Shown piece after piece: positions 1 to 10,540 of a stretch of 64,000 nucleotides of DNA. The stretch comes from Trichostrongylus colubriformis (taxonomy: Eukaryota; Nematoda; Chromadorea; Rhabditida; Trichostrongylidae): contig OZ022256.1 in NCBI GenBank assembly GCA_963978905.1, positions 38,364,001-38,428,000 on the forward strand. The letters are read 5' to 3'. Below the pieces are notes generated by a model that was given only the letters and a program-made list of their open reading frames with translations, did no database searches and was not told where the DNA came from. Made by a program: the position numbers and the translations under genes. Within the stretch, counting starts at the first letter, position 1, and each line of letters begins with the position of its first letter.

Positions 1-46
1 TTAATGCGCAACGCGATGTGAGACAGCGGTGAGCATAGGAAAACTG

Positions 47-261
47 TATAATATTATGTTGGTGCCTGATTGATACGAAATTTTCAATGGTTTTATCCAG
101 CGAAAACAATGATAAAGTTTGGCAAAACCGTATTTGAATGATTACTCAGGAGCACACTCGAGAACTGCTTCCCATCTGATATTTGTCAAAACGACGTTTT
201 TCACTTCAAGAAAATGCAGCATTCAAAAGCAGCACCAATCATGCACCAACTTAATATTATA
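47..261. mobile_element. MITE with mariner-type terminal inverted repeats
   Basis: The left end TATAATATTATGTTGGTGC and the reverse complement of the right end (TATAATATTAAGTTGGTGC) match at all but one base and continue into a shared TGATTG. The 215-bp body has no coding frame, so it is non-autonomous. The GTTGGTGC core resembles the ends of the Hsmar1/bandit branch of mariners. A relative lies at 17468-17624. Confidence 0.75.
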
Positions 262-559
262 TAAAGGGAAGGGACAAGTCTTGGACTGAACACAACTATA
301 CACAGCAAATTGTGTAAATTGTTTGTATCTATTAACTATGTGCACACAGCAAACTTTACACATTGTTTTCCGTATTAATCGAAATAATCGGCTTTTGTGT
401 AAAGGGTTGAAAATGTTTAGTGGACCTGAGGTTGTTTTTACAATCGAAGTTTTCCCGTTTTTTAATCATTTCTTATTGCAGTCGATATGATGCCTCTCAT
501 GCACGTAAAAGCCAGATAGGCAACTAAAAAGGCGGATACTATTTTTTATCGAGCTAATA

Positions 560-1504
560 TTGGGTCATTCCATAAGTAGTGTCGTGTTTTTTTAAGCGAA
601 AATTTTTGCCATAAATCATAAGTTTTTGCAGCATGTCATATATCATTCGGAAGGGAATTTTCTACTCTACAAATGTCATGTCTACTTTCTGAGTATGCTA
701 GAACGGCGCTGACATTTAGGCCGGCGAAGAGGTAGGACTAGCAGACAAAAATTGGCCAAACCGGCAAGCAATTAAAAAACTATATCTTACTGGAGGAAAA
801 CTATCCAATGATGTGTTCCTTACTTAGGCCCGACCTTTTCTGCAAGTTCCACTAGTCGGTTGCTTGATTAGCCACGTCGCTCTTTTTTCACCTTTAGTTT
901 TTCCGCCACAACTCGGTGATTTTAGACAAATTCTTGGAACCAGGGCAAAAAATTTTCTCAACCAGCCACTTGAAAGAATGCTGAAATCTCAAGAACAGGT
1001 AGTGAGTAGGAACAGAGAAATACCGCTGACCGTATCCCTTAGCTTTATCATGGAAAAATAAATTGTGAAAAATGTCAACTGGATCCCTATCACACAGTAT
1101 TAAAATTCAATCTGAATCGCAGCCAAAACAAGCTAGAAAAATGTTCTCGACATAGCAGAAAAAAATCTCCGTGGTTCACAAAACAACGTTAGCAATGAGT
1201 GTCTTTTGAAAAAACCTTTCCAGAAAAGAACGACACGACTTTTTGATCAACTAAATATAGAAAATTGCAGAAGGGTCAGGACTGAGTACGCGACACATGA
1301 CTGGTTGATTTTTCCAAAGTGAAATATACTCTTTCAATTGATTGCCGGTTTGGCCAATTTTTGTACTCAGAAACTGAACAGGCCATTTTGTAGAGCAGAA
1401 AAACCTCTTTCAAGTTGTACATATATGACATGCTGCAAAAACTTGTGATCTCACAGGAAAAATCTATGTTTGAAAAAAACGACATTACTCATGGAATGAC
1501 GCAA
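560..1504. mobile_element. Foldback-type TIR element, family TTGGGTCATTCC, copy 1
   Basis: The element starts TTGGGTCATTCCATAAGTAG and ends with the imperfect inverted copy GGAATGACGCAA, flanked on both sides by TA, the Tc1/mariner target duplication. It is about 945 bp. The two halves are degenerate inverted copies: the segment with AGCAGACAAAAATTGGCC near 745 recurs inverted near 1345. No transposase motif is seen; the 65-aa frame at 864-1061 is unremarkable. Related copies lie at 4985-8163 and, more decayed, at 48929-49850. This copy preserves the empty site for an insertion in the second one. Confidence 0.75.
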
Positions 1505-1506
1505 TA

Positions 1507-3249
1507 TATCGCAGGCGACTAGTATGAGGTGATATAAAGGATGCTCACTCCAATTAGCGTCGCGGCGGCCACTGAAAGATGTTAAATTCAAGTATATGAG
1601 AAACACTAAGGCAGACCTAGGGCACCGATGAGTGGATGGCCAGTATCGGGTTCATAGCAAAAAAATGTTAATTTTGCAATATCACTATTGTTGGTAGTTA
1701 GTTTAGGCAAAGAACAAATTAAAGATCTAACACACGGTGGTTCACCCATCACGCTTTGAGCAGTGATTCATGCTTTGAATACGTTTTTCGTGTTATTGCA
1801 CCAACCCACCCAACTCCCAGTACTATAAGGCAACTTGAATATACCAGTGCGATACAGTGTTCTGGGAAGTTATCTTGATGAGGTGTTTATGCACGAAATG
1901 AGAAATGTTAGATTCTAACAAGATTAGACTTACAAGGGAAGAATTCTAGGTGTGATAGCGAGCTTGAGTAGCCATTTGCACTGAGACACATATCGATCTA
2001 CACGCTTTTGAAGGCTGATTTCAAATCTGCTTTCAAAATCTGCCAAGCGATTGCCTGAGTGAATTCATGGTTTCTCTGAATGCATCGCTTCCACATGCAT
2101 GAGCGTCTTCCTCGCCCCGTCGCAGATTATTACAAGTAAAGTTCGTGAAATGACAACAGCAGCATAGTGCAGAGGGAGACACCGCGATCCACGAGCTTGA
2201 GTCCATGGATAGTGAAACAGTGGGATGGATGCCCGGTCGATACACAGTGAAGCGATGATTATGCTGCCAGTTTGCCAAGAGGTGTTTTATTTTTGGTTAG
2301 AGCGTTTGATCAGACGTCAGACTTGAGTAATTAAATACTTACTCAAATCACTGAGTAGAGAATATTACAAAGTGATTACATAGTTATATGCGTATAAGAA
2401 AGTCTCTATTATATGCTGTACGACAGAGGAACGCTGGCATGGCAGAGCGCCTACGTCACCCATTCGCACTCGCCTAGAGATCGCAGACATGAGGATTATC
2501 GCTTGGTCGCAAAAGATGTATCAGGAAAAAAACTATCCTCAGCAGATGCTCGTCCTATATTTATATGGTTGTATTGGAGCGGTCTCATTTGCTAGTCATG
2601 ACATTTGCGTTGTTTTCTCAATACCCCAGAGTCATAGCACAACGTAGCACCACAGCTGCTTCTTTGTATTGTCTGCACAGTCAAGTTAGCAGACACAGCA
2701 TCGTCGATTCCTCCACCACATTCGTACATTCCTCTTGCTCGCCAACTTATGATATTTCTTTTCGCGATTCTGAAGTATACTCATGAACGCGTTTTCTTCG
2801 CTTTCAATGGGGCCATGCGGTTTTCTCTATTGCGTCTGAGGGATATCCAGAAAGATTTTGCCATGTACACTAACTGTTGTCTTCGGCTACCCCGTATTTC
2901 ACTGACTCTATCTGTAAGATCGTAGATACATAAATCGGTGATCCATTAGTTTATGAGCAGACTCCCGTGACGCACGAACACTGAGTGCGTTGTTGCGTGA
3001 AACGATTCGTACTCACGTTAAAAGGGTCGAATTATCCTTTCGTGCAAATTTTCAGCCAAATCGAGTCTTTGACCCAACTTCGGAAAATTAGTGGTGGTCA
3101 TGGAGCACATGACAATTTTTGAATTCTACAAAAAAATTCATGAACCACGATAAAATTAAACTAAACGTATAATTATAGATGCCGACCACACATAATGTCG
3201 TAACAAGTGCCAAAATTAAAGCAATTGCTCGACAAGGATCAACTGCTTC
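1507..3249. other. No gene recognised
   Basis: Only short unrelated open frames are present (81 aa minus at 2033-2278, 60 aa plus at 2413-2595, 73 aa plus at 2565-2786), with no motif and no exon-like boundaries. I see no repeat shared with the rest of the window. Confidence 0.5.
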
Positions 3250-3285
3250 ACATCAAACAAAGAGGGCTTCCTCTTTGTTTGATGT
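3250..3285. repeat. Perfect 16-bp hairpin with 4-nt loop
   Basis: ACATCAAACAAAGAGG, then loop GCTT, then the exact reverse complement CCTCTTTGTTTGATGT. It is too short for a typical MITE and has no T-tract after it. Function unknown. Confidence 0.85.
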
Positions 3286-4982
3286 ATTACCTCCTGATAG
3301 ACCATGAACCTTTCGATATTGGTCAAATTCTCGAATGGGCTGACGGCTTGCTCGCACACTACAGACTCCCGAACTTACCTTGATAGTATTAATCTTTCAG
3401 GAAACCTTCATAACTCCACTCAGAGAATAGTATGGTAGATTTTGATCTGATTCAAGAACAGCGTTCGAAACCGTCCTAGTGGTATGTGCCTTTACAATCT
3501 CCAATTTTACTTGGTATCCTTTTCGTAGTAATTGTCCACTTCTGGTTTCAAATGGGAGTTTGTCAAGCCATACTTTGGGCACTTGGATTTTCTTCCTTTT
3601 CCTGCATTACCTACTGATTGTTGCTTCACCTTTCCTGTTCAGTTTCTAGCCTCTTTATCTCTTATTAGTTCAGTGCAGTGGCTTTCTCTCTATTTAGGTA
3701 AACCGTCCAACTTCTCTGCTGGTTTGCTCAATTCACTGTTTAACAGGTTTGGACGCAAGCAAATATAGTTTTAACAACTAGAAGCAAAGACAAGAAGTAA
3801 TTCGCTCACTGAGCCTACAAGCCCGGCGACCATGCACAAGTGAAGCGTGGCATAGACACTGCGAGAGGGAAAATAATTACACGGTTCCTCGACAAACGAC
3901 GAGACAATACCATGAATCTGAAAAAGAGGATAATCAATGTCTCTCTGAGAATGCGTAGCTGATTTATAGTTAGATGGATTATCAGAATACCTTCAGTGCT
4001 GTATTCCTCAGAGCCTTATTATGATTCTCATGTATCACAAAACGGATATGTGCGAATGCAACTGAGTGCTAGGAAAACTAAGCTAATTCGAAATTTACCT
4101 GGAACTTCTAGAACATGTCCCTAATGTTCTCCAACTTACAAACTATAATCGAGAAACACGAACTGGAAATCAGAACTGTAATCCCAACATTCCGGTCTGT
4201 AGGATGAGGTCATACAGTTACGCGGCGGGGACGAAGGATGACACAAATAAGGATAAAAAGGCTAGAAGTTCAACAGAAACTATGAAGTGCGCTCTGTTAC
4301 GATTATCGCAATAGCGACGTGGCGATCGCAGTAGCGCGGTATCTTCTCTAAAGTAAACTCGAACGTTTTCGGGTACTTGTAACTTGCTCAGATCAAGCGT
4401 TCAAAGTAATGTAGTCCACTTTCATAAACACTCCGTCTCGTCTCCCAATCTAACAATAATGTAATGTAGTCTACATTCAAAATAACTCCTGGCCCAGTCT
4501 TAGTTTTTCAATATGTAGCTGCGCAGACCTCTATAAAAATCTTTACAAATCCATTCGAGAGAGTTTTCGAAAATTTTCAAAATGCCTCACTTTGAGTAGT
4601 CGTAACTTCCTTCAATCATAACATTACAAGTGCGAATATGAGGATCAGAATTTACTAGACCACTGAAACCATAGTTTTCTGTTCAGAAAGAAGTCATCAG
4701 AGGGGCGCCAGCCGAGAAAATTTCTTTTCGTTGGGACGGTGCGAAGTTCCAACAATACCTCGGAACAATTCATTGCGTCTCAAATGCACACAGTAAGCAT
4801 CCTTTGAACTCCGACTTTTGGTGGGCTCGCTGCGGGTTGCGTCATGCATGAGGATCATTCAAACCTAGAGAATATAAACGCTTTTTCGGTCCGCCTTGTA
4901 GCTCGCACTCGGCAAGAACTGGTCTACGCGCTTGCAATCGTAGGCAGATGTGCCGTCTGTCGACAAAGCCAATAATTAATTC
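3286..4982. other. No gene recognised
   Basis: The stretch holds short frames only. A near-duplicated phrase of about 50 bp built on AATGTAGTC, AACTCC/ACACTCC and CCCAGTC/CTCGTCTC lies at 4408-4502. One weak exon-like frame on the minus strand at 3511-3634 is discussed among the rejected items. Confidence 0.45.
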
Positions 4983-5120
4983 TATTGGGTCATTCCATAA
5001 GTAGTGTCATTTTTTCAAGCAAAAATTTTTGCCATAAAACAACAAGTTTTTGCAGCATATCATATATCATTCGAAAGAAAACTTTTTGCTCTACAAAATG
5101 ACATGTTCAGTTTTCGAGTA

Positions 5121-7061
5121 CAATACCCGCCGTGAGTTTTCAAAAGAAAACGCGGAAAACGCGGATCCGCGTTTTTTTCGTTTTTTTTTGCTGTAACTCT
5201 GTTTGTTTTGCCTATGTCTCATAAAAATATATACCAATCGAATCAGCTAACCGAGCTCTACAAGATGGTCTCTTCAAACTTTCAAAAAGCTAACTTTTAA
5301 TGTTCTCGCGTCCACGAAGTGCCAGTGGGCACTCATCAGCGAGCGACGTGCGCTATAATTATAACCAGGAGGCAAATCTGCCGTCAACGTACAAATCTCA
5401 ACAACTTACAGGGATACTGTTCTCGTCAAAACTGAATTGAAAGTAGATTTTTATCCTTTCATGGTGCCATTTCATTAAATATCACTTCACCCAGTATGCT
5501 GTAGTGGTCACCATCCGATTACTGTTCAAAAAAATTTCTCAGGATTGAACGGTCTTTCAATTTTCTCAAAAAAAGGAAAACAATAAAAAGATTCAATTGA
5601 TTGATGTATACAGCCTATCATAAGTAAAATTATCATTCTTCCTCAAAAGTTTTACCTTTCTACCCTGTCTGACCCCTCGATCTCTTAGCTATTAGTCAGC
5701 TCACTGAGATCTCCCGAACAGGAATTGTTCGGCCTTCCACATCAGACGACGTTCTTCGCACCTCCGGAAAAGGGCAGCAGTTTCTAATAGTGAGATTATG
5801 AGGGCATCAAGCCTTCTCATTGCGATTTCTGGCAGTTTACTACCAGAGGACTAATTTTTTTATTGAAAAGCAAAAGGACAAGCGAGTGTTCGAAAATGTA
5901 GATAAATAATTAAAAATGAAACTGAAATATGCACTCTCAAGTTTTCTAATGTAATACTTACTAGCTTTCTCCTTTTTACTTTTCATAGTTTTGAAAACTG
6001 CTGAATGAAAAATGCTTTTCAAATGTTTAAAAAAAGGAAAAAGTGCTTTCTGGCAGTTCACTAACTTGCCAGAAATCGCAATGGAATAGGCTTGATGCCA
6101 TCATAATCTCACTATTAGAAACTGCTACCCTTTTCTGGATGTGCGAAGAACGCCCTCTGATGTGGAAGGCCGATCTATACCTGTTCGGGAGATCTCAGTG
6201 AGCTGACTAATTCCTGTGAGATCGAGGGGTCAGACAGGGTAGAACGGTAAATTTTTTGAAAAAGAATGATAATTTTACTATGTTCATGGATTTATTCATG
6301 GATCTACATCTTCCACAATTGAATTACATGAATATTCTACATTGTTTTCGATTTATGTCTTTTTGAGAAAATTGAAAGCAGACGTCGAAAGCATATACAC
6401 TTCGCATAAAACTAACATGTTATCCGATTTGTTTGGGTAATGCAGTGGCATATCACTGTGGAAGGCCAATCAATACCTGTCTGGGAGATCTCAGTGAGCT
6501 GACTTATATCTAAGAGATCGAGGGGTCAGACAGGGTAGAACGGTAAATTTTTTGAAAAAGAATAATAATTTCACTTATGGTAATAGGCTTTACACATCAA
6601 TCAATTGAATCTTCTTTATTGTTTTCGATTTTGTCTTTTTAAGAAAGTTGAAAGACCGTTAAAACCTGAGAAAAATTATTTTTTTGGACAGTAATCGCAT
6701 GATGAAATATCACCATCAAAGATTAAAAACCTACTTTCAATTCAGTTTTGACTAGGACAGTATCCCTGTAAGTTGTTGAGATTTGTACGTTGACGGCAAA
6801 TTTGCCTCCTGGTTATAATTATAGCGCACGTCGCTCGCTGATGAGTGCCCACTGGCACTTCGTGGACGCGAGAACATTAAAAGTTAGCTTTTTGAAAGTT
6901 TGAAGAGACCATCTTGTAGAGCTCGGTTAGCTGATTCGATTGGTATATTATATATTTTTATGAGACTTAGGCAAAACAAACAGAGTCACAGCAAAAAAAA
7001 ACGAAAAAAACGCGGATCCGCGTTTTCCGCGTTTTCTTTTGAAAACTTACGGCGGGTATTG
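5121..7061. mobile_element. 1.94-kb palindromic foldback element nested in the 4985-8163 element
   Basis: Left end CAATACCCGCC and right end GGCGGGTATTG are exact inverses and both are flanked by TA. Copy 1 reads GAGTATGCTAGAA where this locus reads GAGTA, insert, TATGTTAGAA, so the insertion and the TA duplication are directly visible. The arms run about 5121-5838 and 6057-7061. The right arm is about 290 bp longer because it carries a tandem duplication. The spacer (5839-6056) is AT-rich and holds a 73-aa Lys/Phe-rich minus frame of doubtful meaning. Each arm also contains the self-complementary word CGCGGATCCGCG. Confidence 0.85.
6139..6660. repeat. Tandem duplication (about 0.32-kb offset) in the right arm of the palindrome
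   Basis: The segment with GTGGAAGGCC, GGGAGATCTCAGTGAGCTGA and GGGGTCAGACAGGGTAGAAC occurs at about 6160-6262 and again at 6461-6564, each followed by an ATTGTTTTCGAT-type stretch. The left arm has one copy (5617-5744), so the duplication arose after the palindrome. Confidence 0.75.
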
Positions 7062-7102
7062 TATGTTAGAATGATGCCGACATTTAGGCTGACGAAGAGG
7101 TG

Positions 7103-7275
7103 CAGTCCATTTCCCAAAAACTGAGTAGGCGTGTCCTCGGACTTGTATAAACGTGTAACAAACTCTCTCAATTCTCTCACCCCGTCGCACACTCTCACTC
7201 TCGCCACGTACTCTCACTCTTGCCAGTCACCCATGTTCGAAGGACACGCCCAATCAGTTTTCGGGAGATGGACTA
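7103..7275. mobile_element. 173-bp MITE, CAGTCCATTTCC family, copy 1
   Basis: The ends CAGTCCATTTCCC and GGGAGATGGACTA are inverted repeats, continuing into matched CTGAGTAGGCGTGTCCTC and its inverse. The right flank is TA and the left flank TG, interpreted as a TA duplication with one mutated copy. The core is pyrimidine-rich (CTCTCACTCTCGCCACGTAC). A relative in opposite core orientation lies at 32257-32420. Confidence 0.75.
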
Positions 7276-7965
7276 TAAGTCCAGCAGACAAAAATTAAGA
7301 CACTATATTTTACTTGGGGAAACTAACCACTCATGTGTTACGTACTTAGCCCCGACCTCTTCTACAAGTTACACCAGTCGGTTTCTGAAAAAGTCACGTC
7401 GCTCTTTCTCCACATTCAGTTTTTTCCCCACCACTCGGTGATTTTAGACAATTTCTTCGAACCAACGCAAGAAAATTTTCTCAACTAATCAGCTGAAAGA
7501 GTGGTGAAATGTTGAGAGCAGGTGGTGGGTAGAAACTGGGAAATACCATTGACCGGATTCCTGACTTTCTCATGGGAAAAATAAATTGCAAAAAATGTCA
7601 ACTGGACCATTATCACATGGTATTAAAACTCTGACTGAATCGCAGCCAAGACAAACTAGAAAGATGTTTTCGATGTAGCAAAAAACGTTCTCAGGAGTGG
7701 TTCACAAGATGACTCTGAGAAAGGAGCTTAAAAGAAAAAATTTTATTTTGAATAAGTGTGGGTGCTTTCGGAAAAAAAAGATTTTAGAAAAAAGAATGAC
7801 AAGACTCCTTGATCAACTAAATATTGGAACTTGTAGAAGAGGTCAGGACTAAGTACGCGACACATGACTGATTGATTTTCCTGAAGTGAATTATAGTGTT
7901 CTAATTGATTGCCGGTTTGGCCAATTTTTGTCGGCTGGACCTACCTCTTCGCCAGCCTAAGCCGC

Positions 7966-8038
7966 CAGTTTCTGAGTATGTCAGAATAGAGACAACAGCC
8001 TTCACCTGTCGGCCCTATACTGACATACTCAGAAACTG
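7966..8038. repeat. Perfect 19-bp inverted repeat inside the host element
   Basis: CAGTTTCTGAGTATGTCAG at 7966-7984 is exactly inverted at 8020-8038, separated by 35 bp. It lies near the right end of the TTGGGTCATTCC element. Perfect arms in a degenerate host suggest a recent local event. Confidence 0.8.
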
Positions 8039-8165
8039 AACATTCTATTTCATAGAGCAGGGAAAATTCTTTCAAATGATATATGACATGCTGCGAAAAC
8101 TCCTAATTTCATGGAAAAAATTATGCTTGAAAAAAAAACGACACTATTCATAGAATGACCCATTA

Positions 8166-8814
8166 CTTTGTGAATTTAGTGTTAAACCATTTGGATATTG
8201 AATGTGTGGTCACAGGGTGGGCCAGCCGAATACCGACAAGCCACGTCTTATAAGTTCAGCCAACCTCTAATATCAGCTCTCCGTCAAGTGTGCTTCGCAC
8301 CTACGCTATTTCTTCAATGATGGGACTTTCTGCGCCCATCTTTGTCTTAAGAGAAAAGATCACTCTTGAGCGTACACGCTCGGCCAGAGAGCAAGCAGAT
8401 CTCTTTCCATGAGTCATTCATGAGTATCATTCAAATCTCCCCCCCCCCTCCCCCATTGTTACCACAGATGGATGTTCGAAAAGACCGTAAAAGCTCGGCA
8501 GTTTGATCATTCTTGTATAAGTTTTTTGTTTCCATCTAATATCCGCGCATTAGTGAGTAGCCAGCTGAACACTCGTACTGAATTATCATCTAGAATTCTG
8601 CCCTAACTAGACCTACCACTGTCTTTAAGCAGGGAGTTTTGAGTATACGGTATTAGGTAGTAAGAAAAATATCTTCGCGCAATGGGGGGAGTCAGGGAAA
8701 ACCCTGTGAAGTGGATTCTCGCGCTCTGTGTAATCAAAATGAGATACCCTTAGCATGATATGAATAATACTTCGGACAAACACAATGCACCGAAACCAGA
8801 CTATAGCGATTTGG
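8166..8814. other. No gene recognised
   Basis: This is a short stretch with a 10-base C tract at 8439-8448 and a second C run just after it. I see no exon-like frame. Confidence 0.5.
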
Positions 8815-8817
8815 AGA

Positions 8818-10540
8818 CCGAATCGGCCGAGCCAAACCGACATGACCCACCAGATCCCATCGTGCTGAGGGCCTCAAAGGCGCGAATCCCGTCACTGATG
8901 AGCAGAATACTCTAAACGAATATGTCTTGCAAGATGTGCTATTCCGCGGCAAGAGGGCTGTCGTGGTCGGAGAGGGTGAACTATCGGCGAAGAATCTTGT
9001 AGTGTAGCACTAACAGTAGCAGCGTAGCTGTGTGTGATCTTCAAGGCGGAAGAAGTGCAGTGAACACAGATTGGGTGATGTCGACAGACCTGAACATAGC
9101 CGAGTTGGGGCAGTTAGTTTTGGAAGTGTTTTCAACTGCCGAGAAACTGGCGTTCGACGGATACTACGTTTGGTCGCTTGATGAACAAGATCGATGAACT
9201 GCAACAGGTGCGAAATTCTACGAACACCATAGTGAAGAGTTTTGCCATCTACGCGGGATACCTATTCAACTGCTAGTGGATGCTTCTTCTATCCCCGCTG
9301 GACCACTGCAGAAAAAGGCAATCTTAAGAATAATGAGCTTGTACAATGCTAAACAGCCTGTAAGATTGAAGGTTGAAGGTTGGCAAAGTGATATAACCGA
9401 AACAAAAAAGTGGTATGGAACACGCTCGCGCGAGTATTGAAAGTTAGGTCGGGCAGTATGGGCAAGTGCTTTCATCTAGGAGAGCAATTGTGAAACAGAA
9501 GGTGGTGGTTGTATAACAGGTTTTTAAAGCTTTCCACTGCCAGGATTCTCACCACCGTTTCTCATTGGGATTGTCAATGAGCAGTCAAACAGAAGTGAGC
9601 TCAATAACGTCGATTATCACTTGAATTTCGACCTAGTAGCTGCTGCGCAGAGTGGGTCCCCTCGCATAATAGGGAGACCAAAGAACTGCTAAAGAGATTT
9701 GCAGCAACAAAAAATGACCGAATCGAGGCCGAAAAGGATGGAGTGAAGCCGCTCATCGTCTCATAGTAACAGATCAAGGTGGGTTAATTCATTGGAGGGG
9801 TAATACGGTCGTATTCGTGGCTATAGCCTTGCTAAAGGTAGAGGAAATCAAAAGACCTCGAAGGAAATGTTTTACGAGGTCATCATGAGATTCACTACGA
9901 AGCACCTTAATCTCGGACTCAACGATCTGCTCAATAGCAGCTGCATTCCAAATTTGATGGATGCCAGAAGGCACTAGCAGAATTGCTGTCGAGGCATGTA
10001 AGGGAGCATAACCAGCCAATCTTGTGGAATCATTACAGTCGAAATTCAAAACAAAGTGCTCTACTATGCAGGAGAAGCGTGCATAGATCTGATAAGTCTC
10101 AGAAAGGCCGAAGACCTTGCAGGTAGGATACTCTCGGAGTGGAAAAGCTGACCAGTGAGGCCAACCTAGATGCATCAAAAGAATACTTTCTCTACAGAAC
10201 CATGGAGATTTTGTCGAAGGAATTGGCGTACGATCTGTTGAAAAGATGGTGCAAAGGTGTAGGAGAAGTAGTGAAGTGGCTGCAACTATGCGAGATAATC
10301 AGGAAGGGTATGTTTGAATTCGCCAGGAATGAAGAAAACGCAGCCAGTCCCATTTTCAAGGCTGCGAATGCGCATAATTCAACGCCTTCATTGGAAGACA
10401 CGTCTTGCAAAAGCAAGAAAAAACCCAAGAGAGAACGGATCCTCCCAGATCTGTGAAATGTTACCATTGTAACGAGCAAGGGCATACAGCAGAAGATACC
10501 GCGGAAAAATTCTCCAAGAAAGTAGGTGTGCCGTTTTAGT
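8818..10540 (+). pseudogene. Decayed LTR-retrotransposon gag (BEL/Pao-like by eye)
   Basis: One frame is open over 8818-9000 with one TGA. A second frame, 9009-9441, is continuous for about 144 codons apart from one TGA at 9195. A third region at 9960-10456 ends in a Lys-rich tract. It is followed by a retroviral-type zinc knuckle around 10451-10500 (CYHCNEQGHTAEDT), in which the last cysteine of CX2CX4HX4C is replaced by Thr. The helical segment at 10180-10340 (MEILSKELAYDLLKRW) reads like the C-terminal part of a BEL/Pao gag, but this is recognition by eye. Stops and frameshifts show it is dead. I could not identify flanking LTRs or a primer-binding site. Alternative: a Gypsy-type gag. Confidence 0.4.

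Larger units (their letters stand above)
4985..8163. mobile_element. Foldback-type TIR element, family TTGGGTCATTCC, copy 2, with two nested insertions
   Basis: The ends TTGGGTCATTCCATAAGTAG and the inverted GAATGACCCAT are flanked by TA on both sides. The copy at 560-1504 shows what the host element looks like without inserts. After removing the palindrome at 5121-7061 and the MITE at 7103-7275 about 1.07 kb remains, close to the 945 bp of copy 1. The host element is itself quasi-palindromic: the text around 7296-7400 recurs inverted around 7810-7950. There is no intact transposase. Confidence 0.75.

Noticed and set aside
3511..3634. Minus-strand exon-like frame with KCPKYG and donor CAA|GTAAAA
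   Set aside because: Acceptor AACTGAACAG is acceptable, but the frame has only one CPxY pair, no family match and no partner exon; other frames over the same bases are also open.
6986..7207. 73-aa minus frame rich in Arg and Phe
   Set aside because: It spans the junction between the palindrome arm and the nested MITE, so it cannot be an ancestral coding frame.
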